Below are positions 20,562 to 29,403 of a stretch of 64,000 nt of DNA, one piece after another. The stretch spans positions 1 through 64,000 of the forward strand of contig NZ_BMFT01000007.1 in the NCBI RefSeq assembly GCF_014639155.1, given 5' to 3'. Below the pieces are notes generated by a model. It saw only the letters and a program-made list of their open reading frames with translations. It was not told the DNA's origin and made no database searches. The position numbers and the translations under genes are program-made. This stretch comes from Paenibacillus segetis. GTDB lineage: Bacteria > Bacillota > Bacilli > Paenibacillales > Paenibacillaceae. Each line of letters starts with the position of its first letter. Position 1 is the stretch's first letter.

Positions 20562-21527
20562 TCAGAATCGAAACGTTAGATATATCGCACAGATGAGCAG
20601 ACCAAGTGATACGACAAAAGCACCCATCATCCATTGCGGTGTCGAACGTTGACTCTTCTTCCGCTTAAGTGTTCTGCCTAGAGTAAGCTCCTTCCACACC
20701 AAACAGGCCTCTCTCGTATTGCGAAAATCTCCAGTAATCGCCCGTCTTAGCCATTCCCGGTATGGAGCAAGCGATACTTCGCTTCCCACAACCTCCAGCA
20801 AATCATTACGACTTCGAGTCTGAGGGAGCTGATTCGCAGCCTTCTTAAGCGAGTCCTCAGCTAACAGATGGATACATACGACGGCAAATGAAAACCAATC
20901 ATACGACGGCTCTGCCGTTCGTCCACCCGCATTCCAGAACCCACGGTCATACCATTCTGTAAATTGCTTTACACTCCGTCCCATCCCACTAACGCCACCG
21001 AAATCAATCAATTCAACCTCACCGTAAGGAGAAACTAGTACATTCTCTGGTTTCAGATCACCAAATACCCACCCAGACTCATGTAACCCTCGCAATTGCC
21101 GCAGCAAATGAAGTCCAACAACTTGCATCCAGTTCCCTCCTTGCGCGGTAAGAAACGTCCGCAAGGGTTGTCCTTTCACATATCGCATGACATAGAACGG
21201 AATCTCCTGTCCCTGAAGTGAATAATCATCCACCTCCACTAGAAAAGAAGAATCCCGCTCCGCTGCTCTACCTCGCCGATTATCCTGTTGTTGAAGAGCC
21301 TTCAGCACGTTGATCTCCGATTGTAAATCAATCGTATCAAAACCCATCTTGAGTGCATATAGTCTGGCGCTCTCCACCTGTTTCACTAAATATACAATTC
21401 CATTAGCTCCCTGCCCTAGCAACCGCTGAATCAAGTACCGACCGCCATTGAAGCGGCCCGTCACCATCGTTCCTGGGGGCAAATTTAAATTAAACGACGT
21501 AATCACCGAGCACTCCTTCTCTTTCAT
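20562..21527 (-). CDS. Membrane-anchored Ser/Thr protein kinase, YabT type
   Basis: Hanks-type kinase of about 321 residues with one C-terminal transmembrane helix. Glycine loop LGQGANGIVYLV, Lys in YALKMG, Glu in SEINVLKAL, catalytic loop VFGDLKPENVLV (the usual HRD is replaced by FGD) and LIDFGG are visible. The C-terminus is a basic KRKK stretch followed by a hydrophobic helix. In Bacillus the gene at this position, yabT, encodes a forespore kinase that binds DNA. The start is uncertain: ATG at 21527 after AGGAG is preferred. It overlaps the VWA gene. Confidence 0.85.
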   Translation of the reverse strand: MKEKECSVITSFNLNLPPGTMVTGRFNGGRYLIQRLLGQGANGIVYLVKQVESARLYALKMGFDTIDLQSEINVLKALQQQDNRRGRAAERDSSFLVEVDDYSLQGQEIPFYVMRYVKGQPLRTFLTAQGGNWMQVVGLHLLRQLRGLHESGWVFGDLKPENVLVSPYGEVELIDFGGVSGMGRSVKQFTEWYDRGFWNAGGRTAEPSYDWFSFAVVCIHLLAEDSLKKAANQLPQTRSRNDLLEVVGSEVSLAPYREWLRRAITGDFRNTREACLVWKELTLGRTLKRKKSQRSTPQWMMGAFVVSLGLLICAIYLTFRF

Positions 21528-22239
21528 GGGACTCCTCCGGCCAAACCTCGTGTCCATTTCTATTAAGTGTACCATAACGGAAGAATTCCATCACCTTCAG
21601 GATCGCAGGCCCAGTTGGAGTAGCTCCCCTCATGACAAGGCGTTGAAAGATCGATCTTGCCGTGCCAAGGTCGCCTGTCCAATCCACATCTAACACAGCA
21701 TCTTCGCCACTGCGATGGCCTGGAAAGTGGAATACAGCTAACTTACTGTCACCTTTACGTGCACCAAGACTTAACATCATATCGCGTACCGCGTCTTCCA
21801 CCGCTGCTAGTTTCGGTTTCATACTAGCGCTAACATCAATCAGTAGAGCGACCTGTAGCGGACTGGTTTCACTCATTTCATCAATAACTTCTACGACTTG
21901 AGATCGTTTGTCAGGGGGTAAATCCTCTATCGATTGTTGATCCCCCAAAATCTGTCTTAGCTCCCTATTAACCGCTTGATGTACAGTCTGAACCACTGTT
22001 TTTCGAGTCAACATCTGCATGGTCTGCGCCAGCTTTTCTGTACCTGATAACTGGCTCATTCCGCCACCAGCCTTAGCGATTTCTCCGATTTCGATGCTCC
22101 CTAGCTCACCAAGCGTACCGTAATCGACAATCCCAACCACGTTGACCGTTATCCCATCTTCCCTAGCTAATGCAGCTGCGATAACTGGACTCTCGCCTAC
22201 ATTTGAACATCCGTCAGTAATTAACATAATTTGCTTCAT
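21490..22239 (-). CDS. VWA-domain protein, YabS-like
   Basis: About 249 residues with a von Willebrand A-type metal site (LLIDVSASMKPK, a DxSxS MIDAS motif) in the second half. The N-terminal part has a Rossmann-like start (IMLITDGCSNVGESPV). The position directly before the yabT-type kinase matches Bacillus yabS. ATG at 22239 follows AAGGTGG; longer starts lack a good ribosome-binding site. Function unknown; a sporulation role is suggested only by neighbours. Confidence 0.85.
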   Translation of the reverse strand: MKQIMLITDGCSNVGESPVIAAALAREDGITVNVVGIVDYGTLGELGSIEIGEIAKAGGGMSQLSGTEKLAQTMQMLTRKTVVQTVHQAVNRELRQILGDQQSIEDLPPDKRSQVVEVIDEMSETSPLQVALLIDVSASMKPKLAAVEDAVRDMMLSLGARKGDSKLAVFHFPGHRSGEDAVLDVDWTGDLGTARSIFQRLVMRGATPTGPAILKVMEFFRYGTLNRNGHEVWPEESHEREGVLGDYVV

Positions 22240-22363
22240 TAATATTCCCACCTTCCATTGGTTTATCCGTAACTCTCTCTTCTCTATCATTTCCATGGAT
22301 AGCTGATTTCAAACCAAAGAGAGTATAAACAAATGGCAGGGAATACAATTTATTTGTAAAGCT

Positions 22364-22391
22364 AAAAAACCGAGTCTTTGAAGACTCGGTT
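22364..22391 (-). terminator. Terminator of the NRPS-like gene
   Basis: Perfect 10-bp arms (ACCGAGTCTT/AAGACTCGGT) with a 2-bp loop, then six T's on the minus strand. It starts 6 bp after the stop codon and isolates the NRPS-like gene from yabS. Confidence 0.9.
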
Positions 22392-22396
22392 GCGAT

Positions 22397-25300
22397 TTAT
22401 GGCTGATCGAAATAGCCTATGGACATAGCGTAATCGATCAAACGTTTGAAGAACTCATGGTTCATTTCCTGACAGGTCACATGAGATCCACCCAAATACT
22501 CCATCGTTTGTGGGCAAGTATACCTATACGGACTATTATTAGCTCCGTCACCCTCAAGCTGGGCCATAGCCAGCTCCAATCCGCGAGCATCCTTAGGTCG
22601 ACTGCGATCTAGCAGCCATGATTCATACTCTCTTAACTCTACAAGTTCAATGTCATAACCATAAGCTCGGAAGCTTTCTACTAAATCTACATACGAAATT
22701 TGTACAGGGTTGCATATATGAAACATTTTACCAACCGTGGCTTGATGAAGTACCAACGAGGTAATCGATTCGCCCGCATAATCTATCGGAGTAATATCTA
22801 CCTGCCAGTTAACTCGTGGCGCCTTCTTTAATAGAATCATGGCTTTCAGCATTCTATAAAAAGCATTGTTGTCTATATTCCGTTGAAATACACCACTTTG
22901 TGAATGGCAAGACAAGTTACCTACGCGATATACGGTTGTCGGAACGCCCCCAACCTCACAGGTATGAACTACCAGCTTCTCTGCTTCCAGCTTGCTGTTC
23001 GTACAGACATTATCAAGAGTTACTGAATAATCATACAAATCCCTATCAGTAAATTGATTCCATTGACCACTCAGCGCTAACTCCTCAGGAATCCTCAGTG
23101 TCGAGACAAAGTGAAAACGAGCATCCTGCTTGTCTCGGATTAATTCCAGTAATGAATTCGTACTCTCAACATTCACCCGAGTGAAATACTCCGAATCACC
23201 AAAACGCCTCACATCGCCACCGCAATGAATGATCGAATCGACTTTTTGCCGTAGAAATTCATTATTAGCTGCAGTCAGTCCCAGACCATACTTCTCCAAA
23301 TCACCGTGAATCACGATGACCTGATTGTCCAGCTTCTCTAATATATCTTGTCCAAAATAGTTGCTCATCACATCAGACAACCGCCTACGTGGATCTTCTC
23401 CCAGAGGCGAGCGAATCAGACAATAAACTATGGTATCGTCACTACGATTTAGCAACTCATAGAGTAACCTTGAGCCTAAATAACCCGTAGCACCGGTCAG
23501 CAGAATATGCTTCTGACGGTACACCTTACTAGGAATCAATAGATCTGAATTATAAAAGGAACGGGGGAATTCGGCTAAATCTTTTATTTCACCGTTATCC
23601 TTGTCTAACGCTTCATTAGGATCTGTTTGGGCCAAAACAGTCACTCTTTCAGCCAATTTCTCAATGGTTGGATATTGGAAGAAATCATTCATTTTCAGCC
23701 TTGGAAACTGAGGCTTCAGCATAACAAGTATCTCGCATATCTTTAGAGAGTGCCCCCCAATCTCGAAGAAATCATCCTGAATGCCGATATCTGTACGATG
23801 AAAGGCACTCTCCCAAGCGGCTGCAATCTTCCGTTGTAGATCGTCCTTAGGGGCGATATAATTTGAGTTTTGCTCATCATCGTAAGCCACATCAATTAAC
23901 GCTAGCTGCTTACGATCTATTTTACCGGTAGGTGATACAGGCAATGACTCCACAACATTAAAATAATTAGGAACCATATATGCGGGCACCTTGATCTTCA
24001 GAAACTGCACTAATTCACTCTTAGTTAGAACCTGGCCTGTCTTGGAAGTATAGAAAGCAACCAACATTGTATTGCCGTCCTCATCTTCCTTAGGAATGAC
24101 AACCGCATCCTTGATTTGTTCATGCTTCTCTAGATTGTCTTCAATTTCACCAATCTCAATTCGATATCCCCCGATCTTCACTTGCAGATCCTTGCGACCC
24201 ATATACTGAATACCATGATCCTGCAATTGCACCAAATCACCGGAACGATAATATATCCTGCCAGATTGCGGATGAACTGGATCTATAACAAAACCTTTCT
24301 CGGTCAGCCCCGGTTCGTTAAGATACCCCTTAGCTAATCCAACTGAATGGATCAATAGCTCACCCATAACGTTCTTCGGACAAGGCTGGTTATGTTCGTT
24401 CACAATGAGTACCTCGTAGTTTGTAATCGGCTCACCGATACAAATGCTCGAGGTGTATTCAGGTACAATATAATCAATAGTATGCGTCGTCGTCACAACG
24501 GAGGCCTCTGTCGACCCATAAGCATTTACAATAATCGGACTGTGATGAAGTTTCTGTTGGAATGCCCGCACAACCTCTCCAGTTAATACCTCACCGCCAA
24601 TAACAAAGCTCTTGACTCTGACGTACTTCCGCGCATCTTCATCACTTAGATAAGTGGACAATTGATTAAAAAACACCGTTGGCAAAATACCAATCCGCGT
24701 TGCCCTCGTGTACTGAACCGCCAAGGTGAACATTTCCACCGAATAACGCTCTTTACTCGTCAATAAATGTAATCTTGAACCGCTACAAAGAGAACTGAAT
24801 ATGTCGTATACCGAAGCGCCAAAGCTGAAGGTAGAATACTGCAAAATGACATCCTGCTCATTCAACTGCAAATGATTCATCGTATCAGCGGCAAGATTAA
24901 TAACACCAACGTGGGGAATTAAGACGCCCTTCGGTTTACCCGTAGTACCAGAGGTGTAGAGAACGTATGCTACGTCATCACCTGTAAGAGAAACGCTACA
25001 AGGATCCTCTGGATATAGATCAAGTCCCCCTGTATCCAAGCAAAAAACAACATCGTCTAAGTCTCTTCCATCCAACAGCGTCACTAACCTCGGAGTATAG
25101 CATTCCTTTGTAATTACAATATAACTGTCTGTATCGGAAATAATATAAGCATTTCGAGCATCAGGGTGCTCGGGATCAAGCGGGATATAAGCCCCCCCGG
25201 CTTTTAGAACTCCGAGTATCGCAATCACTGCCTCGATACTCCGTTCCATGAAGATAGTGACAAATCCACCTTTAGATAAACCACGCTGTCTTAACATCTG

Positions 25301-26125
25301 TGCCACTTGATTAGATAAAGCGTCCAGCCTGCCATACGTGAGCTTTTGCTGACCGGACGATAGAGCAATGCGATCATGAAAACGACGGACCGTATCCCTT
25401 AGCATAGCAGGAATGTCCAAGTTTACAGGCAGCGCTTTAGCTGTATCATTAAGCGCATCATAAGCATCCTCATCTTCTTCGGTCAGAATCGGAATACTTG
25501 CTACCGCAATATCGTCATCCACTAATGAGGCTTGAACAATACTTTGGTAATGGGTTGCAAACTTGCGGATCGTGCTCTCTTTGAACAAGTACTTATGATA
25601 CGAAATATCTAAAGTCCATTGTTCATCAGCTTTGTTCACATGCCAGTTCAAGCAACTGTGCGCATAAGTATTGTCTACTCCATATATGGTTTCTAGGATG
25701 GGCGAATACTGGGTTATGTACTCAATTTCATTGAGGGGGAGACGGGAATTCCGGTTCATTTTAAGTTTGACTGATACCTGCCTATACATCTTGCGGAAGG
25801 AGGTATTTCCATCCATGATCATCCGCAGCGGTATCACTTCTCCATCATTTCCGCTTACTCCAACAATCTGATCTCCTTCTCCACTCATTCTAAAAAGGAA
25901 AACAAAATAACAGGTCAGCATCCATATGTGCAGATCGAAATGTCTTTGAATATCGTTCATTTGCTCTCTGCTTACGTCCAATACATAAGTGGAACGCTGT
26001 ATCTCTCTAACCGAGAGATGTTTGGGATAATCAGTGAACAGACTCCATCCGGATAAAGGGGGTTTAAACTCATTGAGCCAATAATCTTTCGTCTTCTCTG
26101 ATAACAGTAGGGTATTCATAGGCAT
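22397..26125 (-). CDS. NRPS-like protein: partial condensation, adenylation, carrier, reductase
   Basis: A 1242-residue single-module synthetase. Residues 1-220 resemble only the C-terminal lobe of a condensation domain; the HHxxxDG lobe is absent. Residues about 240-740 are an adenylation domain (YTSGTTGKPKG at 390-400, NAYGSTE at 534, YRSGD at 626, GGYRIE at 652, PTGK at 732-735). A carrier domain follows (GGHSLK, Ser793), then a reductase of the extended SDR type (GATGYLG, 878-884). By hand alignment the residue equivalent to PheA Asp235 is Gly436, and the reductase YxxxK reads CTNSK (1041-1045). The gene stands alone behind a c-di-GMP riboswitch. A second ATG (26119) has better spacing from AAGGAG. 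Confidence 0.9.
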   Translation of the reverse strand: MPMNTLLLSEKTKDYWLNEFKPPLSGWSLFTDYPKHLSVREIQRSTYVLDVSREQMNDIQRHFDLHIWMLTCYFVFLFRMSGEGDQIVGVSGNDGEVIPLRMIMDGNTSFRKMYRQVSVKLKMNRNSRLPLNEIEYITQYSPILETIYGVDNTYAHSCLNWHVNKADEQWTLDISYHKYLFKESTIRKFATHYQSIVQASLVDDDIAVASIPILTEEDEDAYDALNDTAKALPVNLDIPAMLRDTVRRFHDRIALSSGQQKLTYGRLDALSNQVAQMLRQRGLSKGGFVTIFMERSIEAVIAILGVLKAGGAYIPLDPEHPDARNAYIISDTDSYIVITKECYTPRLVTLLDGRDLDDVVFCLDTGGLDLYPEDPCSVSLTGDDVAYVLYTSGTTGKPKGVLIPHVGVINLAADTMNHLQLNEQDVILQYSTFSFGASVYDIFSSLCSGSRLHLLTSKERYSVEMFTLAVQYTRATRIGILPTVFFNQLSTYLSDEDARKYVRVKSFVIGGEVLTGEVVRAFQQKLHHSPIIVNAYGSTEASVVTTTHTIDYIVPEYTSSICIGEPITNYEVLIVNEHNQPCPKNVMGELLIHSVGLAKGYLNEPGLTEKGFVIDPVHPQSGRIYYRSGDLVQLQDHGIQYMGRKDLQVKIGGYRIEIGEIEDNLEKHEQIKDAVVIPKEDEDGNTMLVAFYTSKTGQVLTKSELVQFLKIKVPAYMVPNYFNVVESLPVSPTGKIDRKQLALIDVAYDDEQNSNYIAPKDDLQRKIAAAWESAFHRTDIGIQDDFFEIGGHSLKICEILVMLKPQFPRLKMNDFFQYPTIEKLAERVTVLAQTDPNEALDKDNGEIKDLAEFPRSFYNSDLLIPSKVYRQKHILLTGATGYLGSRLLYELLNRSDDTIVYCLIRSPLGEDPRRRLSDVMSNYFGQDILEKLDNQVIVIHGDLEKYGLGLTAANNEFLRQKVDSIIHCGGDVRRFGDSEYFTRVNVESTNSLLELIRDKQDARFHFVSTLRIPEELALSGQWNQFTDRDLYDYSVTLDNVCTNSKLEAEKLVVHTCEVGGVPTTVYRVGNLSCHSQSGVFQRNIDNNAFYRMLKAMILLKKAPRVNWQVDITPIDYAGESITSLVLHQATVGKMFHICNPVQISYVDLVESFRAYGYDIELVELREYESWLLDRSRPKDARGLELAMAQLEGDGANNSPYRYTCPQTMEYLGGSHVTCQEMNHEFFKRLIDYAMSIGYFDQP

Positions 26126-26218
26126 TTGCTCCTTAGCTCTCTCTGCTGATCTATATTTTAATCCAGCGCCCGAAGCTTAATCTCTTCAAACACGATGACG
26201 TTTCTCTCTCCAAGGCAT

Positions 26219-26258
26219 AAAAAAAGATGATCCATAGTAAGCAACACCATAGATCACC
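26219..26258 (-). terminator. Riboswitch expression-platform terminator
   Basis: Minus strand: a 13-bp stem (26258-26246 with 26238-26226, some G-U pairs) and a 7-base loop, followed by seven T's. It lies 8 bp after the c-di-GMP aptamer and about 95 bp before the NRPS-like start codon. It is therefore placed to act as a ligand-controlled attenuator. Confidence 0.88.
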
Positions 26259-26266
26259 AATTTTTT

Positions 26267-26345
26267 GGCAACTGGCTGACATCTTCTACATGAGTAGGTA
26301 GGAAGTCCCTATAGCTTTGCGTCACTACTTTTCAGTAGTTTTGCC
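26267..26345 (-). ncRNA. Cyclic di-GMP-I riboswitch (GEMM-I)
   Basis: The minus strand reads in order the GEMM-I landmarks. A 5' GGCAAA is followed by a hairpin capped by a GAAA-type loop (ACTACTGAAAAGTAGT), then the invariant GACGCAAAGC, TATAGGG, a variable second hairpin, and the closing GCCAGTTGCC. This is the standard layout of class I c-di-GMP aptamers in Firmicutes. The adjoining terminator suggests transcriptional control of the NRPS-like gene. No convincing promoter was found between here and 26488; an A/T-rich stretch lies there. Confidence 0.93.
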
Positions 26346-26488
26346 GTAATAGTTATTCATTTGAGAATAAATAGAAATAATTACCCAGAAAAAGAAACAT
26401 AGTGCTATATTACTACAATGTTCCAAACTATTCCATATTTAATATTATCTGAACTACTTATGTTAAATTTCTAACACGAGTTGGTACG

Positions 26489-28993
26489 CTAACTTACGGT
26501 ACGAGGCCGCTCCAGCGTGCTAATCCCTGGAATGTTCAGCGTTGCCCATTGCGGTCTTAAGTGATCCACTTTGACCACAACAACAGTCATATCATCTAAG
26601 ATAACATTTTGCTGGTACCGAATCACAGAATCTAGCAGACGGTCTGCCATCTCCTGCGGATTCTCTTCATGAATTTCTTGGATCAATCGTTTGATCCACA
26701 GTTCTTTATTTACCGCATGACCTGGAGCATCATAAATCCCATCGGTCATCATGATCAGCGTGTCTCCAGGGTATAATTGCAAGGTTACCAAATCAATTTC
26801 GATATCCTGAATGATTCCGATAGGTAAGTTGCTAGCCGATACAGGGATAACCTCTTGCCCCCGTTTGATGAAGCTTGGAGACGAACCAATCTTCATAAAC
26901 GTCGTTCGAGCAGAATATTCATCAATTAGCGCCAGGTCAACGGTAGCATAAATTTCGTCCGGCGAACGCAACATTAAAATAGAGTTAACCGACTTGATGG
27001 CAAGTGTCTCATCCATCCCCGACTGCAGCAATTGTTCAAGAATGTTCAGTGCCGTGCTACTCTCAATTCTTGCTCGCTCCCCATTACCCATGCCATCACT
27101 GATGGCTACCGCATAAGTACCATTTCCAAGTTCCATTGCACTAAAGCTATCACCGGACAATAAATCCCCACCTTTAGCTGTACCCGCTACTCCTGTCGTA
27201 ATCTCATACGTCTTGGCCGAGCCAAACGTCACACAAGCAAGTCCCTCCCTTCCGCCCAAAGAAGACTCACTTATGACGGCAATATGTTCAACAAGAATAT
27301 CCGATAGTAGTGGAGCAATAATCTTCCGGCACTCGTCGAACCCACGAGTATAAGCGTGGACAATTTCAATCTCCACATTCCCATGATCTAGATTTACAAT
27401 ATCGATACTATGGATGGATAATCCCATCTTTTCTAGCGCTTCTCTAATCTGTTCCTCCTGCTTGTACATCGCCTGACCTTCCCGCTTAATCTCTTTGGCC
27501 AGATCCTCCATGACCTGAGAGACACCGGACAACTGCTCTGCCACAAGCTGGCGACTATCGTATATTTGCCGCTTCCAATGCATATCATGTTGATAGAGAT
27601 CGTATTCCCGTTTCATCACTTCAAGTACTTGTTCTGTTTTGGAGCAAATTTTATTCCACTTTGGAGGAATCTGTTCTTTATTTAAACCTGGCTTTTCTTC
27701 AACCAACGTCATCATATCGGTCATATATTTATAGGTTTGATAGAACTTACCTTCCCAGCAAGAATTCCGGCGAAAACAGCTCCCACACACACCTTCCGTT
27801 ACGGAGTTCATGAAATGATCCATGTCTTCATTCCGCTTGGCTAGCTCACCAGAGCTTGCGACCACTCCAAAGCTATGCGATAACTGTTTAAATACATGCG
27901 AGAATTTCGTTACCCTCTCAGCAGTAATATCTCGCACCCTTTTCGCATACTCATGTTGAGTATTCATATGATCTTGCGTGCCAGGTACATACTTGGAGAT
28001 GACGCTTATCATGCTTTTCGGTGTCAAAAGAAACAGCCCAACGGCAACACAACTTTCCCATGTTGAGGACATGACATCGGCTGGACCCGTGAGATAAATG
28101 GACAAGATCGAGGAGCCTAGAAGCATTCCGAAGCCCACTGCCCATTTACGTCCCTCACGCAGCATTCCGGCCAACATTCCGGAAAAGGCCAGTAAGCTCA
28201 TTTGATATAGCGCCGATGTATCAGCCAAACTAAGGATCAATCCTGTTACTACACCAACAGAAGCACCTAGTGGCGCTCCGCCAACTAACGCAAATATAAG
28301 AATTAAATATCTCGACATCACATGTTCGATAGATAAATCATTCACCGACCATCCGACTGATCCGGTCATTACAGAAGCAAGTAGAATAACGAGGCAAAGT
28401 ATTTCTTCATTCCGAAGTTGATAGTTTTTTTTGCGGTAAGTAAGAATAGGCAGCGCCTGAATGAACACGAGCGTAAGCACAAAGCTTAATACAGCATCCA
28501 TTACGATCATGGTCATGGCATACCAGCTCAAGGAAGGGCCAATAATGGCTCCAACTAATCCTACAAAAAACGTGGAAGTAAACACCATGAGCGGCGCATA
28601 AGAAATATCGGCTCGATCGAATGATGCTACTCCTTTATAAATCAAATAGAATATGATGAGTTCTGCGGCAATGACAATGACGTGATGACCAGTTACAGGT
28701 GCAAATATAGCTCCGGCGATCATCGAGGCACCGGCCAAGAAGAGAATATCTCGGCGCATAAACACAAGGACAGCGAAGAAAGCCGCAGCAAAAGGAGATA
28801 ACTCTCCTAGAATCGTTGCTTTACCAAGTAAAAATCCCATGAATAACAATAATCCGTTCCATTTATTTGCCGCAAAGACCAAGCTCCACTTCTTTACGAT
28901 GGGTATGCTTGTCCATCTAGTCCGCCATGTGATACCGATTGGCTCCTTAGCTTTCTTCATCCCTGGGAATGAGATGACATTCCTCTTCTCCAT
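26489..28993 (-). CDS. spoIIE: Stage II sporulation protein E (PP2C phosphatase)
   Basis: Dephosphorylates SpoIIAA to release sigma-F in the forespore and localises to the polar septum with FtsZ. About 834 residues: an N-terminal half with roughly ten hydrophobic segments, a central FtsZ-binding region with a Cys-rich stretch (CGSCFRRNSCWEGKFY), and a C-terminal PP2C domain (SGDSFSAME, AISDGMGNG, MMTDGIYD). ATG at 28993 is preferred; GTG at 29005 is also in frame. Its promoter shows the Spo0A-dependent architecture of Bacillus spoIIE. Confidence 0.95.
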   Translation of the reverse strand: MEKRNVISFPGMKKAKEPIGITWRTRWTSIPIVKKWSLVFAANKWNGLLLFMGFLLGKATILGELSPFAAAFFAVLVFMRRDILFLAGASMIAGAIFAPVTGHHVIVIAAELIIFYLIYKGVASFDRADISYAPLMVFTSTFFVGLVGAIIGPSLSWYAMTMIVMDAVLSFVLTLVFIQALPILTYRKKNYQLRNEEILCLVILLASVMTGSVGWSVNDLSIEHVMSRYLILIFALVGGAPLGASVGVVTGLILSLADTSALYQMSLLAFSGMLAGMLREGRKWAVGFGMLLGSSILSIYLTGPADVMSSTWESCVAVGLFLLTPKSMISVISKYVPGTQDHMNTQHEYAKRVRDITAERVTKFSHVFKQLSHSFGVVASSGELAKRNEDMDHFMNSVTEGVCGSCFRRNSCWEGKFYQTYKYMTDMMTLVEEKPGLNKEQIPPKWNKICSKTEQVLEVMKREYDLYQHDMHWKRQIYDSRQLVAEQLSGVSQVMEDLAKEIKREGQAMYKQEEQIREALEKMGLSIHSIDIVNLDHGNVEIEIVHAYTRGFDECRKIIAPLLSDILVEHIAVISESSLGGREGLACVTFGSAKTYEITTGVAGTAKGGDLLSGDSFSAMELGNGTYAVAISDGMGNGERARIESSTALNILEQLLQSGMDETLAIKSVNSILMLRSPDEIYATVDLALIDEYSARTTFMKIGSSPSFIKRGQEVIPVSASNLPIGIIQDIEIDLVTLQLYPGDTLIMMTDGIYDAPGHAVNKELWIKRLIQEIHEENPQEMADRLLDSVIRYQQNVILDDMTVVVVKVDHLRPQWATLNIPGISTLERPRTVS

Positions 28994-29035
28994 CGTCTTT
29001 CGCACCGCCTTTTCTAATTTTTGTAAGTATGTCCC

Positions 29036-29103
29036 ATTATAGGAGGGCGGCGATGGAAAGTTTGTCAGATGTCGGTACCACTAGTAAAGAAATTTCCGAC
29101 AAA
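29036..29103 (-). promoter_or_regulatory. spoIIE promoter with 21-bp spacer and Spo0A boxes
   Basis: Minus strand: -10 TATAAT (29041-29036) and -35-like CTGACA (29068-29063) are 21 bp apart, the unusual spacing known for Spo0A-activated spoIIE promoters. Two 8/9 matches to the Spo0A box TTTGTCRAA flank it: TTTGTCAGA at 29061-29069 on the plus strand, overlapping the -35, and TTTGTCGGA at 29103-29095 on the minus strand. Confidence 0.8.
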
Positions 29104-29345
29104 TTGAGAGAGGATTACGAAACGGGGCGAACACAGGCCCACTCTGTACCTGCATCTCATGATACGCTCCTATGTTCGTACAGATTTGTGCCGCTTCGCT
29201 AGAGAATCATCAGCGTTTCAACTTGAGATTACTGGAAATGCGTAATAACCTGTCGGCAAAAGAAGGAAGACGACAAAAAAAACATGAGCTCGGCGATACA
29301 TGTCCAAAGTTTCTCCTAATCTATTTGAAATAAAAGAAAAGCACA
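29104..29345. other. Gene-free spacer upstream of the spoIIE promoter
   Basis: No gene is seen. The tRNA genes that lie between yabR and spoIIE in Bacillus are absent: no cloverleaf or CCA end was found. Further 0A-like fragments (TGTCGGCAAAA near 29247) are present but weak. Confidence 0.5.
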
Positions 29346-29380
29346 CAAAAAAACCGTAGGCAATCACGATTGCCTACGGT
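29346..29380 (-). terminator. yabR rho-independent terminator
   Basis: Perfect 12-bp arms CCGTAGGCAATC/GATTGCCTACGG are followed on the minus strand by seven T's. Confidence 0.92.
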
Positions 29381-29403
29381 GGGTTTAATATATGATTGGG
29401 GGA

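Noticed and set aside
29053-29202. Plus-strand 49-codon ORF with an AGGAGG-like site upstream of spoIIE
   Set aside because: It lies on top of the spoIIE -35 and Spo0A boxes; the apparent ribosome-binding site is part of the promoter spacer, and the peptide has no recognisable features.
29006-29403. tRNA genes between yabR and spoIIE as in B. subtilis
   Set aside because: Searched by eye for T-arm GGTTCRA words and CCA ends; none form a cloverleaf.
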